NCBI GenBank assembly: GCA_963855995.1
Contig: OY979716.1
Location: 29,586,421-29,650,420, forward strand
From: Muricea muricata
Lineage: Eukaryota; Cnidaria; Anthozoa; Malacalcyonacea; Plexauridae
Reading direction: 5' to 3'
Length of the DNA stretch: 64,000 nucleotides
Shown: positions 9,652-24,600 of the stretch, in pieces
Layout: each line of letters opens with the position of its first letter
How positions within the stretch are numbered: the stretch's first letter is position 1
Translations under genes and position numbers: made by a program
Notes under the pieces: model-generated
What the model saw: only the letters and a program-made list of their open reading frames with translations
What the model was told of the DNA's origin: nothing
Databases searched by the model: none

Positions 9652-12600
9652 CTGTTAGTGAGAAAAAATACACAGTATTTTAATAAGCATATGTAATGCT
9701 CATAAATATAACATATGCCTAAAGGTATTACCGGTATGCAATAAAAAAAATTGATGCATACCATATCAGAATCTCAATTGAAATAGTAGTTATCATTAAT
9801 TGTAGTAACTGTACTTAAGTCCTTTATTTGTTGCCACATGCTGCTATTAATTAAAGCGATAAAAAGAATGGATGGATGGTATGCATGTCTGACTACTACT
9901 GATAATATTAATATATGAAATGTATTGCAAGCAAATAAATACAATTAAGTATATACAGCTGTGATGCTCATTACACAACTATACTTACGCTTTTCTCGAT
10001 TACCAGCTGCTTCAGTAGCTATTAAGCAAAAAAAAATTGAGGGATACATACTACAATCTTAGTCAGTTTAATAACATGACTGGCAGTGTATAAAGTTATT
10101 GTCTGCTATAGCTAATGATTATACCGGCTGTAATGCTTACCAAGACCCCTTTTTGCAGTGTCTTCTATCAAAGCAATAGACGACATGTTAGTATCTTATA
10201 CTGTTCAAAAGTATACATTGACAACTGCTGTTTAATAGTATGACTGTACATCAATTGTCTGCTATAACAGTTACTATACAATTATTATACACTTACTACA
10301 CAGTTAAAAATGTGATTGCACTTCGATTGTCTGTTATAACTATACAATTTATTTATGATACTAGCTGTATGCATGGTTATCACAGTGTACTTACGTCTTT
10401 TTGTATTGCCAGGAGCTTCTATTTAATTAATAAAAAACAATGGATGCATGTTACGATCTTATAGAACTTTAATGTGTACACGGACTACCACAGTTTAATA
10501 TCAGCTATGCGTGTTACAAACGCAAGTCCTTTGTAATAAAATTACTCGCTAATTTGAATTTGTTTACAAAAACGTTATCGCTTTAATCCATCAAGACAAT
10601 AAAAACTTTACCACTTTAATCCATCAAGAGTAAAGACAATACAAAAAGTTACCACTGTTAATCCGGCCTTTAAAACAATACACGAAAGGTGCGAAAACAA
10701 GCGTGTTAAAACAATGCGCAATACTGAAATTTGTTATTTTATATATAAAGTATCTCCTTCCAGTTTCGTTAAATATGAGTATATGCAATTTCAAAACAAA
10801 TAGGAACGATAATAGTTAATACGGAAATTAACGCTTGTTTAAAGGGGGGGCGTATATTCAAACGCGAAATTTTGTTATTTAAATATACGCCACCAATGCA
10901 TAGGGGGGGGGGGGGGGGGCTTTAACTTAAATTGATCCCCACTTTTTCTATGGTACGTTTTAATTAATTTCTCTAATATTATCACAAATTTAAGAGTCAT
11001 GCTCGTCTTGAAACTTGTCAAGTTGATATGGTTACCATACGGATCCGGACTCGTGTGAACGGGGTCTAAGATTACGAAAACACTGATTTTGAAATGTTTG
11101 AAACCATTTGTGGCTGGCAAGTGAGAATGCGACTGACGCAGCGCTTTCAAAAGTTTCCGTTTTTGACTGTCCACACTAAAAATCTGTGGTAAAACCTGCT
11201 AAAACGTCATAAAACTTGATGCGTTTTATTGTTTGCATGCCTTCATGTTTAAATGGCGTTTTTGGTAAGTACATTGAGCGTATATTAATGTTGAGTTGTT
11301 GATGGAAGGCCAAAACGCACCGAAATGTGCGTCTTCCGGCAAAAAAAAACATAGTGTTTAGAAAACCTTTAGAAAACCTTTTTTCTGGCTGCTTCGGAAA
11401 ATAACCTCTTTCTGATCTCAGGCTTTGTGCTTTGAAAACAAAGGAGCGGAACCCACGACATGTCACCATGATATGTCACTGTTGTATCCTCCTAATCATA
11501 AATGCAAAAGCAAACAATAATTACTAGAAAATTAACATATAACTGTTGTTGAGTTTGCCGTCACAAATCGCAGCTGTTCGAGACATTTTCATTTGATATT
11601 TTTACTCTTGCTATCAAGAACGAGCGCTCACGAAGAGAACAAGTCATGAGTTACAGATCACTCACACGCCAGCCAAAACGCATGTTAGTTTTTTTTTAAG
11701 GAAGACAAAACTACTTGTATATTGCCAACGAACAAAGTAGAAAATATTGTTGGATCAAACCAAACTCTATATGAAGGATCACGAGTAGAGATTAGATACG
11801 AGAAGGAACTCTATGAAGCGCAAGTTTTGAAACTGTAAGTTATGATGTTCAAGTGAATTATTTAAGCGCACAGTATACTGGTATGTGTCTAATAACTTTC
11901 ACCAAAACGTTGTCGTATTGTATATGGTATAATAATTGTTCTTAATTCACGAATGTAGACGACTGCACGGTATTAAGTGATGCAGAAGCCGAGCTTGACT
12001 TGGACAGCATGATGAGTGCTGAAACCCATGTAGAAGAACAAAGAATCAGCAGCAACAACTCAGACGCTGACAAAGAAAACATTCAGCCACCCACTGAAGA
12101 TCAAGAAAACATTCCACCAGCTAAAAAGCAGAAGGTAGTGAAAACTAAAGTCAACAAAACGAAGAACAAAGAACAGAAAAAAAACAAAGTTCCAAAGCCA
12201 AAAAAGGTAATTTAATATAAAATAATGCCCAAAGTTTGACCTTACTTGGAGTGTGGAATTTATCTATATCGCTAATGATGTATGTTACTGATGAGATAAC
12301 CATTTATCGATATAGATAGATCACAGCGCGACCAGACCAGGGCATGCTACATATATGCTTCTAAAACCAACTTATATTGAAATCATATTTTCAGTGTTTT
12401 ACAACATTTTATTGACTTTACTAAAATGCCAGTGTGGGCTTCCTTCACATTGAAAATGCCTTATGAAGTAATGCTAACCAGGATAAAATTCATCAGTATA
12501 TGATTCACTATGTACGTGACCTTCAGGTTTGAAATTGGGTAATCAAGTTTAACATACAGATATGTTTTCCCAAAAACGAAATTGCTGTAATGACAAGAGT

Positions 12601-15600
12601 TATTGGTAGTAGTGAAATGTCTTTGTAATTTTTTATAAAAACCAGGCAGGTTTTTCTTAATTTGGGATCCCCATAAGATATGAGGTCTATTAGTTTCCCC
12701 TAGAAATGTTTAAGTTTACATAATTGTCATTGGGCTTAAAACAAGATATAGTTTTAATCTTCTGGGTGTAATTCTACATATTCTAACATTGGCACTTGTG
12801 TGTGACCTGTTTAAAACTCCATGTTAATCTGTTAATTTGTCAAAAATTTTGTAGCTAATAACTATTGAAGCTGAAGATACTGCTGCTCCTGTGCATGGAA
12901 ATGTGAAAACAGCAGTGGAGAGTGAAGAGAAAGAAGAAAGAAAGCCAGGCTCCCTGAACTTTCTTTCTAGTGAAGATCAATTGAAGGTGCAGCGGTTACT
13001 GGACCTCTGCGAAGGAAACATGCAAACAGATGTTGCCACACAAACAGACACTGCACTGACAATGACCGACATTAAGTTAAAAGATGTTGCCACACAAGCA
13101 AAAGCAGCAGAGATCACCAATCCTGAATATTACAATGAATCATGCAACTGCCAAGAAAAAGTCTTGGAAAATCTTGAAATCATTAAAAGAATGCTGGAGG
13201 AAAATTTAAGGAAACAAGCCCAAACCAACCACCAACCACAAGTACACCCAATACCTAATGACATCAGCAGCTTTGACTGCACATTCCTTGTGGACTCACT
13301 AAAAGACACAGAAGCCTGTTTAGAAGTCTCTGATGAAAACACAGATCCCATGCAGCCTTTAACCCCACGTCACACCACAACTTCAAATTCCTTGGCAACA
13401 CCCAGTTCCTGTACAAATTCTTTTGAAACACCCAATACCCCTACAACACCGAATTTTCCATCTACAACACCAAAGTCCACCACATTCATTAATTCCACCA
13501 CATCTATTTCATCCACAAGTTCACATAGTAATTCCATCATACCATCAGACACCTACCCACAAACATTGTTTGAAGATGTGTTTCGGAGAAGTTCATCAAT
13601 GCCAAACTACGCAAAGAATCTTGTTTTTGAACTGTTTGAAAGACAAGAATTGCTGGGAAAGAATTGTGCGGGCGTTAAAGGAAAGGCAGGGATTGGTTGC
13701 GACCCAAGAATGGACATTGTACGTGAGAACACTTTTAATAGATTCCGGGTTACAGACAAGAATGCAACATGGGCTGTGTGCAGGAAGGCTATTGACACTG
13801 CATTACGAAAAATGAAGCAATAAGCATGAACTGGAACTGCGACTTTAAACATTGTTGGCTAGAAATAAAATTGTACATATATTTTTCTTTATTCATATAA
13901 GTGTAAATAACATTTGACTTATACTCACTTTTTTATCATTAAATCTTCCATCACTAATAAACTAGTAATTAAATAACATTAAACTTCGCTAAACGACTTG
14001 TTTTGACTCTTTAATAATATGCACTCTTGTTCTTGCGGTTTCTGCAATTTAACTCGTGATTTTGATCAAGAAGGTGATTAAAGAAATTGTGAATAGACAA
14101 AGACCAAAGTTGGTGAGTTGGTAAATTACAGACACCACTAGTTCCTGCATAATCCTAGGTTTGGGGGAGTAGAGATTTTAAATGAGGCAGTGCACTCTGC
14201 ACCCCCCCCCCCCCATTAAGGACATGAGGAATTTCCAAGGGGTCTGAGTTCTTTAGATTGGAATTTCTGGGGGGGGGGAGAAGTAATGAAAATTTTCCAA
14301 CACCCCTAGCGAATTTTGTCAGATTTTCCAAGGCCCTCCCAATAGGCATATGGGGTTTGTCTGTTATAAAGCAATATAATGGATTTTCCATGAGAGTGGG
14401 TCAAACAGATATGTGGAATTTCCATAGGGGATGGTTCAAAATACAAAAAAATTGCAGAAATTCCTGAGGAGGTGGTGAGAAAAAACCTATGTCCTCAATG
14501 AGGGGAAGGGGGAGAGGAGTAAAAGTGCAATGGCCCAATAATTTACATAATACATGCAATCGAATTTAACATACATAGACATTGTTCTTGCTAAGGACAT
14601 TCCTTCATCAAGGGAAACAATATTCACAGTAGCCATTAATTGTGAACCAAAAAGTCCGCTTTAATCGCAACATGTTTTGCAAATTTGGGTCAGTCAGCAC
14701 ATGACAGTTGAGATCACTGGGTGGATAAACAGATAGCCTAATCCAATTGCCTAATTTAAACCTCTCCCCCCCTTGAATCATAGCGATCTAGATGTGGTTC
14801 AAGCACTTACACTGTAGTTTCAGGGGGGCGGTCCAAATAGTTATGGTAAAGAGTATGGCTTGAAACCACTGAAACGCCTCCAACATTTATACGTTTTTTG
14901 GACACTAATTGTACCAGACCCACTGGGGAGACCACTGTTTATTTTTACTGGGCTTTACCAGGGATTCTGCCCTTATGCGCGTTGGCCTTGATGTACAATT
15001 TAATTGATGAGCGAAGAACCTTTTAACCTATATTCCCAGAGAAAAAATATTTACTGTATGCCACAGATGAAACATTTCCAACATTAAAAGGTATATAATT
15101 CCACACATCAGAATTCAACAAATATTTATTTTTAAATACACACTCCAATCATAGTCCACTGTACTAGCTTTATCTAACCCAACCTAAATAAACACAGCTC
15201 AGCATCTGAAACATATTGGTCATATATTTTATGAGCACAATACAGAGAGAAAGCACTGTGTCAACATTTCCCTGCATACCAGTCAAAGCATCCTCAAAGC
15301 CAGGTCAAAACATGCCTTGGTCAAAACATTCCCAGGGCCATTCCATGTCCCTTCAGTCAAAATGTCCCTAAATTTGCAATGTCTTAATAATAGGTAAAAT
15401 ATGAAGGGGTAAAACAGGAGATAATTGATGCACTCTGAGATTTACAAACAAGAAAACAAATACGGGAAAAGGATAGAGATGATGCAAAAGTATATGAAAT
15501 GTTCATAAGAGGTGTTACAATGCAACTTCGAGAAAGTTTCAACTGTTATACAGGATTTTTTTACAATAATGTAGAAACCCTGAGCCATACTAAAGAAACA

Positions 15601-18600
15601 ACTATACTTCCAAAATAATTTTAATTGTATAATTCAACATGTTTGCACTCATCACATCTATTCTTTAGTTAAATTATTTGACTAGAGTAAACGACATGTT
15701 TTGACTAGGTTAAAACCTGAGATGTTTTGTAAGATGTTTTGACTGGATGCCCATTTCTCGACATGTCATACTAATCCTACTACCCAACTGGATAGTATGC
15801 ACTGGGAACAGGTATTCAATGCAACTGAGTGTGTAGCTAACACCCAGTAGGACCACCGCCACATGCTACAACAGCTGGTACAACTTTTTTCACATGATCC
15901 ACATATCGTTTGCACATCGCAGGAGTTACTGTTTTCCAAAAATCTTTAATACCTTGTATCAATTCTTCTTTGTTGGTGGGCTTTGTGTACTTACGCAGGT
16001 AATACTTTAAACTTGCCCACATGTTTTCAATTGGATTTAAGTCCTAAATAAATTAAAAATATTAGCAATATTTTTAAGTTGAAAACTGAAATGTTTAGTC
16101 TGGTCCTAGAGACATAGTTTTATCACTCTTATAAAAATTTCTACCTTAAAGCTCTATTATTTTCATTATCTAGAACTACACTGACAATAGCAAAAAATCT
16201 TTTAAGCATCTATGGTACAAACCGGTGATTCTGGTGGAGTATGCCAGTGATTAATCCCATTGGTTTTCATCCACAGTTTGGTTGAATTACTTGTATGTTT
16301 GGGATCGTTGTCCTGCCAAAAACGGTGACCTTGAGGGTATTGGCTTTTAATGAACGTAAGCAAGTTTCTTTTCAAAATTGTCTGGTACCCAATGCTTTCC
16401 ATGTGCCCAGTGAAAATACAAATATTGGTTGCTCCTTTATAGGAAATCCCAGCCCACACATGAACCTGAAAATATATATCATACACTTTATGTGAAAACC
16501 ACCTAACATACAATTGTTCTTGGCTGAGGCCAGAGGCGTCAGTGTATACTGGCGGTGTTAAATATATTTTCCAGTGCCATATATTTTTTAGGATTCCACG
16601 ATAGCCCATACGTATGACAGTTTTTGTATCTTTGTCATTGCAATAGAAACATATTATTAGATAAACAAAGTTAATGAATGTTAAGAATATTGTCTTTGAA
16701 ATGCTAACCTTTAGTGGATGTTTTGGTTTTCCTTTGCGTTTTGGAACACTTCCATTCTTCCGGAAGCAGTATCTGGTGTACTGCTGAATCTCTACAGACG
16801 TTTCATCTGTGAAAATCACATCTTCAAAGCCATTCTGCTCTTTCAATGCTTTTAGGGAGAAAACCAAACGCTTTGTCTTATTTCTGTCTCGAATTAGCTG
16901 GCAGTATCGAGCTTTTTCATGTTTCCAACCGAGTTTTCGCCTAACATTTCTAATCGTTGATGTTGAAATTGTTACTCCTCGCTCGTCACGCAAAAGCTTC
17001 TGAAGCTCCCAAGAGGTTAATTCGTCATTGTCCTTCATTCTTTCGTCAATGAAATTTCTGTCCTCTTCAGAAACAATTGTTTTTCGTCCGCTTCTTTGAG
17101 CCTCATCGATGCTTCCCGTTCTTTTGTATCTCGCAATAAACGAAGAAACACTATTTCGCGATGTCTTTATTCCGTCCTCTTCTAGGATCTTCACTATATT
17201 CACGATTGAATTGCTCGCCTTATGCAAAGAAATTATTCGATTTCTGGCGTATTTGTGAGAGCTTTCCCATACTGATTAAATTTTCAAACACTTCGAAATT
17301 TAATAATCTTAGCTGTATTGTTGCTTCTTGTCGATTCTGCTGCAGGTGCGAGTGTGAAAATATGCGAGTGTGAAATATGATAGAACGCCTACGTTTTGCT
17401 GACATATGGTGATACCAACAAATTGTCACAATGCTGACACATGCTACTGTAACACTGATGTCACATTTTGTCCCTTTCGTGAACGTTTTTAATTTTTTTA
17501 GAGTACTTTACTTTTTCGTTCGGCCAAAAAACAAACTACGATTCGAAACAGAGGGCTTGAAATATGACATATTAGTGCTAGTGCTTTCCTGCTTGTTGCA
17601 TATGATACGAGATATTAAAAATGCCAGTGGCCTGTATTTTTTTTAGGATTCCGGAATTACAGTATTGATTATCTATTGCCAATCTGCAGAATTCTTAAGT
17701 TTTCTTGAGTATAGTGTTTTGTGTAATATTTAAAACACAAGTATATAAGAGTTGTTTTGTCACTGACTTGGCATTACGTTCACTCGCTAGATAAGTTTAA
17801 CACTCGAAATAAACCAGGTATTTCTACACCCATGTATTATTCTCTGATAATAAATTAGTCATATTTCTGGGCAGAATTTTATTCTGTCGTCTTTGCTTCC
17901 TTCTTCCTGTCTCATTTTATTCTTTTTGTGGTGAGCACCTTCTAATTTCGACGCTTTAAAGTGAATGTTCATGGAACCTACAGCTTCGTATACCCGAAGA
18001 TCGGACGCAAAAAGCCACGAATGGACGCAGCCACCGGCGCCCGCAGACGCAAGACGGACGCAAAACGGACGCAATGTAAGACGCGGGCAGGACGCAAGCT
18101 GGATGCACCCCGCGGGCGCCCGCAGACGCAAAACGCACGCAAATTGCCTGCGGGTCGGACGCGGTTTTTGACAAGTTATTTCTTGGCAGTACTGTATAAT
18201 AGCAATAAAAAGAATGGATTTGTGTGAGAATCTTTAGTGAAGGTATAAAATCGCATGGTATATCAGACTACTACAGTTTAATATTATGATTGTATATCAA
18301 TTGGATTGTAATAACAAATGAATGCAATCATTATAGCTGTAACATTTTTTACACAAATGTACTTATGCCTCTCTCCTGCATTACCAACTGCTTTTATCAA
18401 AGCAACAAAAATAATTAAATCGATGCATATTTAGGATCTTTAGTTAAAAGGATAATAATTATAATACATACACTGACTACTGCTTAGTATGTAACAATCC
18501 ACGTAATAATCATGGATAAGAATCAATACAATTACTGTAGCTGTAATAGTCAGGGAGGCAGAGGGAATTTTACTTACTTTCTCGAGGGACTAATTCTATT

Positions 18601-21600
18601 GTTGATAATATTGTAGTTTAGATGTCCTTTAATATGAATTCGAATGTTGTTTCGGCAGATTTTTCTTGAGTAATGTGTTAAACATGGTTTTCTGTTTGAC
18701 TTCAAAACATTCGAAAAAGCGCCATTTTGTTTCTAATTTTAGTACAAGAAACGAGCCCACGATATTATCGATCAGCGTGCCACGAGGTAACTTCATGTAT
18801 GACATTAATACGCAAAATATTCATGCTTTCGCATGGGTAGTCATAGCGTCAATGCTCAAAACATTTGATATAATTTATAGTTATTCTGATTCGTGAAATA
18901 TATATAATTCATTTCTTTTTTTCTTGTTTTAAAAAATTAAAAATATTTTGAATGACTCAAACAACTGTGAGGCGCAAATATCCTGGCAAATGAATCATTG
19001 TTACACATTCATGCCTATGCTCATACGTGACGGGTCTAAGGGTGCCCACCAGCTGCTGCAATTAAAATATGGTATGCTCAATATATTATCATCACCTAAA
19101 ATGATGTATTCCTTTTGATAACCCCCCCCCTTGTTACAGATTTATTTTGGTTTTATTGGAAGCAAGAAATCAAGTAGCAGCGGAGGTCATCTGCTGTTAA
19201 TTTTAATGAACGTTCTCCAGTTTCTTTAAGTATTCTTGTTTTAAAATATTTCAGTACAAAGTATAAATGATTTTCCATTACCACCTTTTTTTCCCTTTGC
19301 ATTAAAATTAGTGAGCCGTTTTTGAATCGGCCCTCCCCCTATAATTAAAGAAGATAACATAAAGAGTTCCTTCCTTGTCCGCCGTGGTCATATCCAAACA
19401 ACATTATTCAATCAACATTACTTCCCTTATTTTAACCGTGGTGCTGTCGAAAGAAAAATTACCAAATGAACAGGTTCCCTGAGTGGTCTGGTGCGTAGCA
19501 ATCGAACTGTAGGTAGTTATGGGCTGTCCATTAAGGGAAATAACACCACCGTAAATCAAGCAGCATGTACATTTTACAGCATTCATTGCGAACAATCGGA
19601 CATTGAGCAAAAACGACTGAAAAAAATGCCAAGGAAAATATCCCGGGATATAAAACTTTAACAACACAAAGAAAATAACCTCCTCTCTTGTGCTTGTCCT
19701 TCAACAGACGTTCAATGTGCTTTGTGAAATGACAGAGGCATATGGGATCTCTGTCAACTGGGGGGGGCTGTCATTTGTTTCCCGAATTCCTCCATGGCCA
19801 GTGTCTCAGCGTCCAAACTCCCTGAAATTTGGAAATAAATTCCCCGAAAAACTGGCAGTTTCCAATTTTTTTTTGGGGGGGGGGAGCTGCAGCCCTCCCA
19901 GCTCCCCTGGCTCGTACGCCTATGTGAAATGATTTCCGACCGCAATGTATTCTGAAAATGTACATCCACCAACTTAATTGAAAAATACTCGGCTTCACCT
20001 CGTATTTCAACCTGTCTCGGAGGAAGTCCTTCTACTTGTGTTTGAACTATTACAAGTATTAAAGTTCTTTAAGCATCACCACGGCAGAGAAATGGAAGAA
20101 TAATCATCTTTAGACATCACCACAGATGAAAGGAAGACGGTGATATAATTTTCTTCTCTTATACGTCATCAGGCCGGAACTTGAAAGGTGAACTTTAGAC
20201 ATCGCCACATTAGGAAATGTAAGGAACTTTTCATTTAGGTTACGGTAGCAGAAGGGAGGAACTGATCAGTTAAGTTAGCATATAATTTTCTAGTTGATAC
20301 ATCACCATGGCAGAAGGGGGAGGGACTGTTCATAGACTTTCACAGTGGGTGAGGATAAAAAAATTGAGGATACCATATTTTAATTGCACCAGCCGGTGCC
20401 CCCCCCCCCACCCCGCCTTATGACTGGTCACATATGAGCATAGGCATGGCTGCGTGACAATGGTTCGTCTGGCTATTTGCGCTTCACAGTTGTTTGAGTC
20501 ATTCAAAAAATTTTTAATTTTTTAAAACAACAAAAAGAGAAATGAATTATATATATTTCAGGAATCAGAAAACTATAAATTATATCAAATGTTTTGAGCA
20601 TTGACGCTATGACTACCCATGCTTTCGCATGGAATATTTTGCGTATTAATGTCATACATGAAGTTACCTCGTGGCACGCTGATCGAAAATATCGTGGGCT
20701 CGTTTCTTGTACTAAAATTAGAAACAAAATGGCGCCTTTTCGAATGTTTTGAAGTCAAGCAGAAAACCATGTTTAACACATTACTCAAGAAAAATCTGCC
20801 GAAACAACATTCGACTTCGTATTTAGGGACATGTAAACTACAATATTATCAACAATAGACTTAGTCCCTTGAGAAAGTAAGTGTGCATACCAGGTTGGAA
20901 AACTTGTATCAAATCCGCTACGCGTAGCTGCGAGAGTATGAAATTGATCAGCTGCGAGAGTATGAAATTGATCAGCTGCGAGCTGCGAGTCGGCGACGAC
21001 AGTGAATTCAAAAATGTATGGGGTTCAACAGACAACAGTTTTACAGCTCCAGGCTCCAGGCCATTATATGAGCTGATGTTTTCGAGGTATAAGTTGGTAT
21101 TTTTGAATTTTGACGACAATTATATAAATACTGGAAATTTTGTGACAATTGGACAAAATAACAAAAGATACATGAAGTATTGCACGTGCATTATTTTGCA
21201 CGTGGTGTTGTGAACTCCTGGTTATAATACGCATGCACTCTACCGCTTTGTAAATGCTTTTTTAAGACAACGACAAAGAATGCGTTTGAACTCATGAAAG
21301 GTATGCCATTTATCTGTCTCTTTACGATATTGTCATTATGATATTTGTGTAAGTTTTTGTAGTTTCCTTGAAAACTGGATCGAATTTTGCTTTAACTATT
21401 AAATCGTGGGTGTTCATATAATTAAAGCATAAAATTAATATTATATTATTACAAATATACAAATCAATAAGCTATTATTTCTTGTAGTTCTGGGCAGTGG
21501 CGGATCCTGGGTAAGTCAAAATAAATTATAGCAGCTCAATTTTAAATTCAAAATAACTTTATAACAATGTCATAGGTTATGAATTTCAAAAGAATAAAAT

Positions 21601-24600
21601 CTAACCAATGAAGTTGCTTTGAAGGTATTTTAAAATGTAAATATATCCTAGAATGAGCTGTGGTAATTTATTTTGACTTACGCTAGATCCGCCACTGGTT
21701 CTGGGCTGGCAGTCTGGCACCACTGGTTTAAATAAATCCAGTTATTTAACCCACTCTTACACTAAAGTGCTTTCAAAACATAATGAACATATACAAACAT
21801 CATCTAATAATAAGTTGCAACATGTAGAATACCATTATGTAATACACTAACACTGCATTAGTTATGAATTTATAAACTTTTATACCATATCACCATATGA
21901 GTCACGATTAAAGGGCAGTTACTATTTTTAGATTTTTGCAGTGGGTTAGGATTAGGGTAATATTAGGATTAGGACTAGATTTAAGATTTGAATTAGGGTT
22001 AAGATTAAGGTTAGGAATAAATGTACAATAGAGTTAGGTATATTGAAATGCAATTTTAGGTGTTGTAAATAGAGTACACGTTATCCTTAACACTGTATAT
22101 CGTATTTTTATGCAGTGGAATAAGGATGTCAAGCAGAAAATGTAAGCTAAGCATGTCTAGTGATGAAGACAATGATGAAGTTGGTTCAGTGAGCAACGAA
22201 GACCTTTCTAACGAAGAATCTCAAAGTTGTACTGAAATTGCTTTGAATCCTTCAACAGGTTTAGTGCTTTACATTGTTTCAATAAACGTTTCATTTCATT
22301 TCCTCAGTTTTTCATTTGTGTGCAGTCTCTATCTTATTTGGATTTTTAGTACCATGGTGGTTGAAAGGCAAGCAAAATATAAAATCATCTAACACAGACT
22401 CAAAAAAAAGTGGAATAGCCAAGCAATTGTTGTGCAAAGAGTGTCTTTTGAATAATCGAAAATATTATACCATTTCAAATGGAATGCTATCAGACATTGA
22501 GCGGCACAGAAAATCGAAGCAGCATTTAGAAGTCACTATAACAACTGTTTTGAAGGCATCTACTGAAGGACGTGATTTGCTTGCAAGAAAGGAATTTGGT
22601 AGAAAACCTAAAAAGCGGCCACCGACAAATTCAAGCACTGGTGGATCATCCCCGAAACGAGCTCGACTTAATAACACAGTGAAAAATGTAGGAGAAAATC
22701 AAAATCCACAGGTGCTACAAGGAATATCGATGATTACACAAGATTCTGTAAGATCAAGTACCTGTAATACCCGCGGAGGAAATATTCTGCTTAGTTGTCC
22801 TGACCCCATAAACAGTGTAGCAAAAACAGTTTCAACTGAGCTTGAATCGGAATCAGAAGTGGAACCGAACAGTAAAAGCCAGATTGATGTCACTAACTTT
22901 TTAAATCCACGTGTTCACGCTATAACCGTATGTAATGCAACCGAAGTTGACAGTTCTGTTAACTTGTAAAATCAAAACAATAGAGCGAACACTGTTCCTG
23001 AAATGCCATCGGCAACAGATATTGCAGCAGAAGTGGTTAAGCTAATGAAAGAAATGAAAGTTGTTGATACCTTAGAAGATGAAGAGAAACCAAAGCAACT
23101 TTTGGATGAACAGCAAATTGCCAATAATCTTGATGAGTGGAGAAAAATCAGAAATATAACTGAACTTGTAGCCCAAGTGCCATGTCTAGAGTTTTTCTAT
23201 GACGAAGTTATGTCCGAGAGTGTGATACGTTGTGAAGTATGCTTCAAAGCGTCTATGGGCAAAGAAAACATGAAAAATGAGTCCCCCTATCAAATTGCTC
23301 GTAAGAAAAATCAATTCAACCATGGGGATCTAGTGACGGGAATATGGAATGAAAAGGAGAAGACAGAACAATACCTTAAAGGCGGCAATTCATCTTGGAG
23401 GTCTTTGAAATCAGTCTTGAGAGCACATTTATTGGGTACCTCAACAACTAATCGTGGAAAATATCATTATATGGCTATGAAAGAACTTGAAAGAGAGAAG
23501 GAACGTAACAGAAAAGCACTTGAAGCAACAAAGAACTTAGTTAAGTGCATGGTGATAGACCTTAAACTTAAAGCAGCGTCAACACACTATGAAACTCTTG
23601 TTGCCTTTTTAGACGATTCTGGTGTTGACGTTGGGCAGCGGCAACACAGCCGAAAACAAGTGCTTCCTTTGCTTGTTGCTGCAGAGGATTTTGTTGACGA
23701 AAAAACAACGAATGTTCTGAAGACGGAGCTCACATGCACTCAAATGCAACCTCATTTCTTTGGCGTGTTGGATAAAGGAACAGTGAATCGATGAACTAGC
23801 CAGGCATCATATATTGTCTTCATGTATAATGGGATACGCCGTGCCTATCCTGTTGGCGCGCCGCTTGTTTATTCAAAATATCGTGACGAAGGTGAAGAAT
23901 CATCTGACTCAGAAGATAAAGATGAATCAGAGGAAGACTTTCCTGATGTGAGCGGTGGAAGTGCCCCAGAACTTGCCACTAACTTCCTGAACACGATAAG
24001 GTTGAAACTGAACCTTAACGAAGAAGATCTGACCAGATACTGTGGAACGTCTGCTGACGGTCCCTATCAAGCCCACGAGTTTGGTTTTACCATACAGGAA
24101 GAGACAGGCCGGCACAAATTGCAGTTTTGCCAAGCAGTAATTTGGGATGCTACCCATTTGTTGAATTTAGCAGCAACTGACATAAAAGAAGGAAAGTTTG
24201 GAGAAAGTAAAGAAAGTTTTTATGCTATCATGGATACACAGCGGCAGCAATGCCATCAGTCTAATAAGATCCTAGAGCTAAGAACTAAACTAGATTGGTT
24301 ACTTCCTCAAATTGGTAACAATACAGACAATCTTGTTGAAGGAATTGCTCGAAAATATTTGGAGAGCTTCAATTCACCTATGCTTCGCGACCCAAGGTCA
24401 ATTGGGAACTATTTTAAAAGAAACAATCAATCAAAGGTTCTTCACAGAATTAAGAACGTGCCAGCCAAATACCCTTATCTTCTTTGAGATCACTGGATCA
24501 GGTATTTGTACATAATTTAGTGTTAATAAAGAAGCTGTGTTCACTGAACACAGCTTCTTTACTGTTCAGTGCTAACTCGTATTTTACATACTACCGCAGT

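Noticed and set aside
10281-10310. 24-nt segment with acttac donor at 10,280
   Set aside because: Contains TAA in the common phase and lacks a pyrimidine tract.
13130-13852. Minus-strand and second-frame ORFs over the BEN gene
   Set aside because: Shadows of the Ser/Thr/Pro-rich coding sequence.
17700-17850. TATATAAG, later AATAAA and a splice-like site suggesting a solo LTR or promoter
   Set aside because: No paired repeat, primer site or target duplication could be seen.
17956-18227. Several overlapping ORFs in the GC-rich block
   Set aside because: Open in many frames because GC-rich repeats lack stops; no motif or splice context.
18666-20788. Two similar ORFs of about 70 residues
   Set aside because: They are the two inverted arms of one element; the similarity is at DNA level and no function is indicated.
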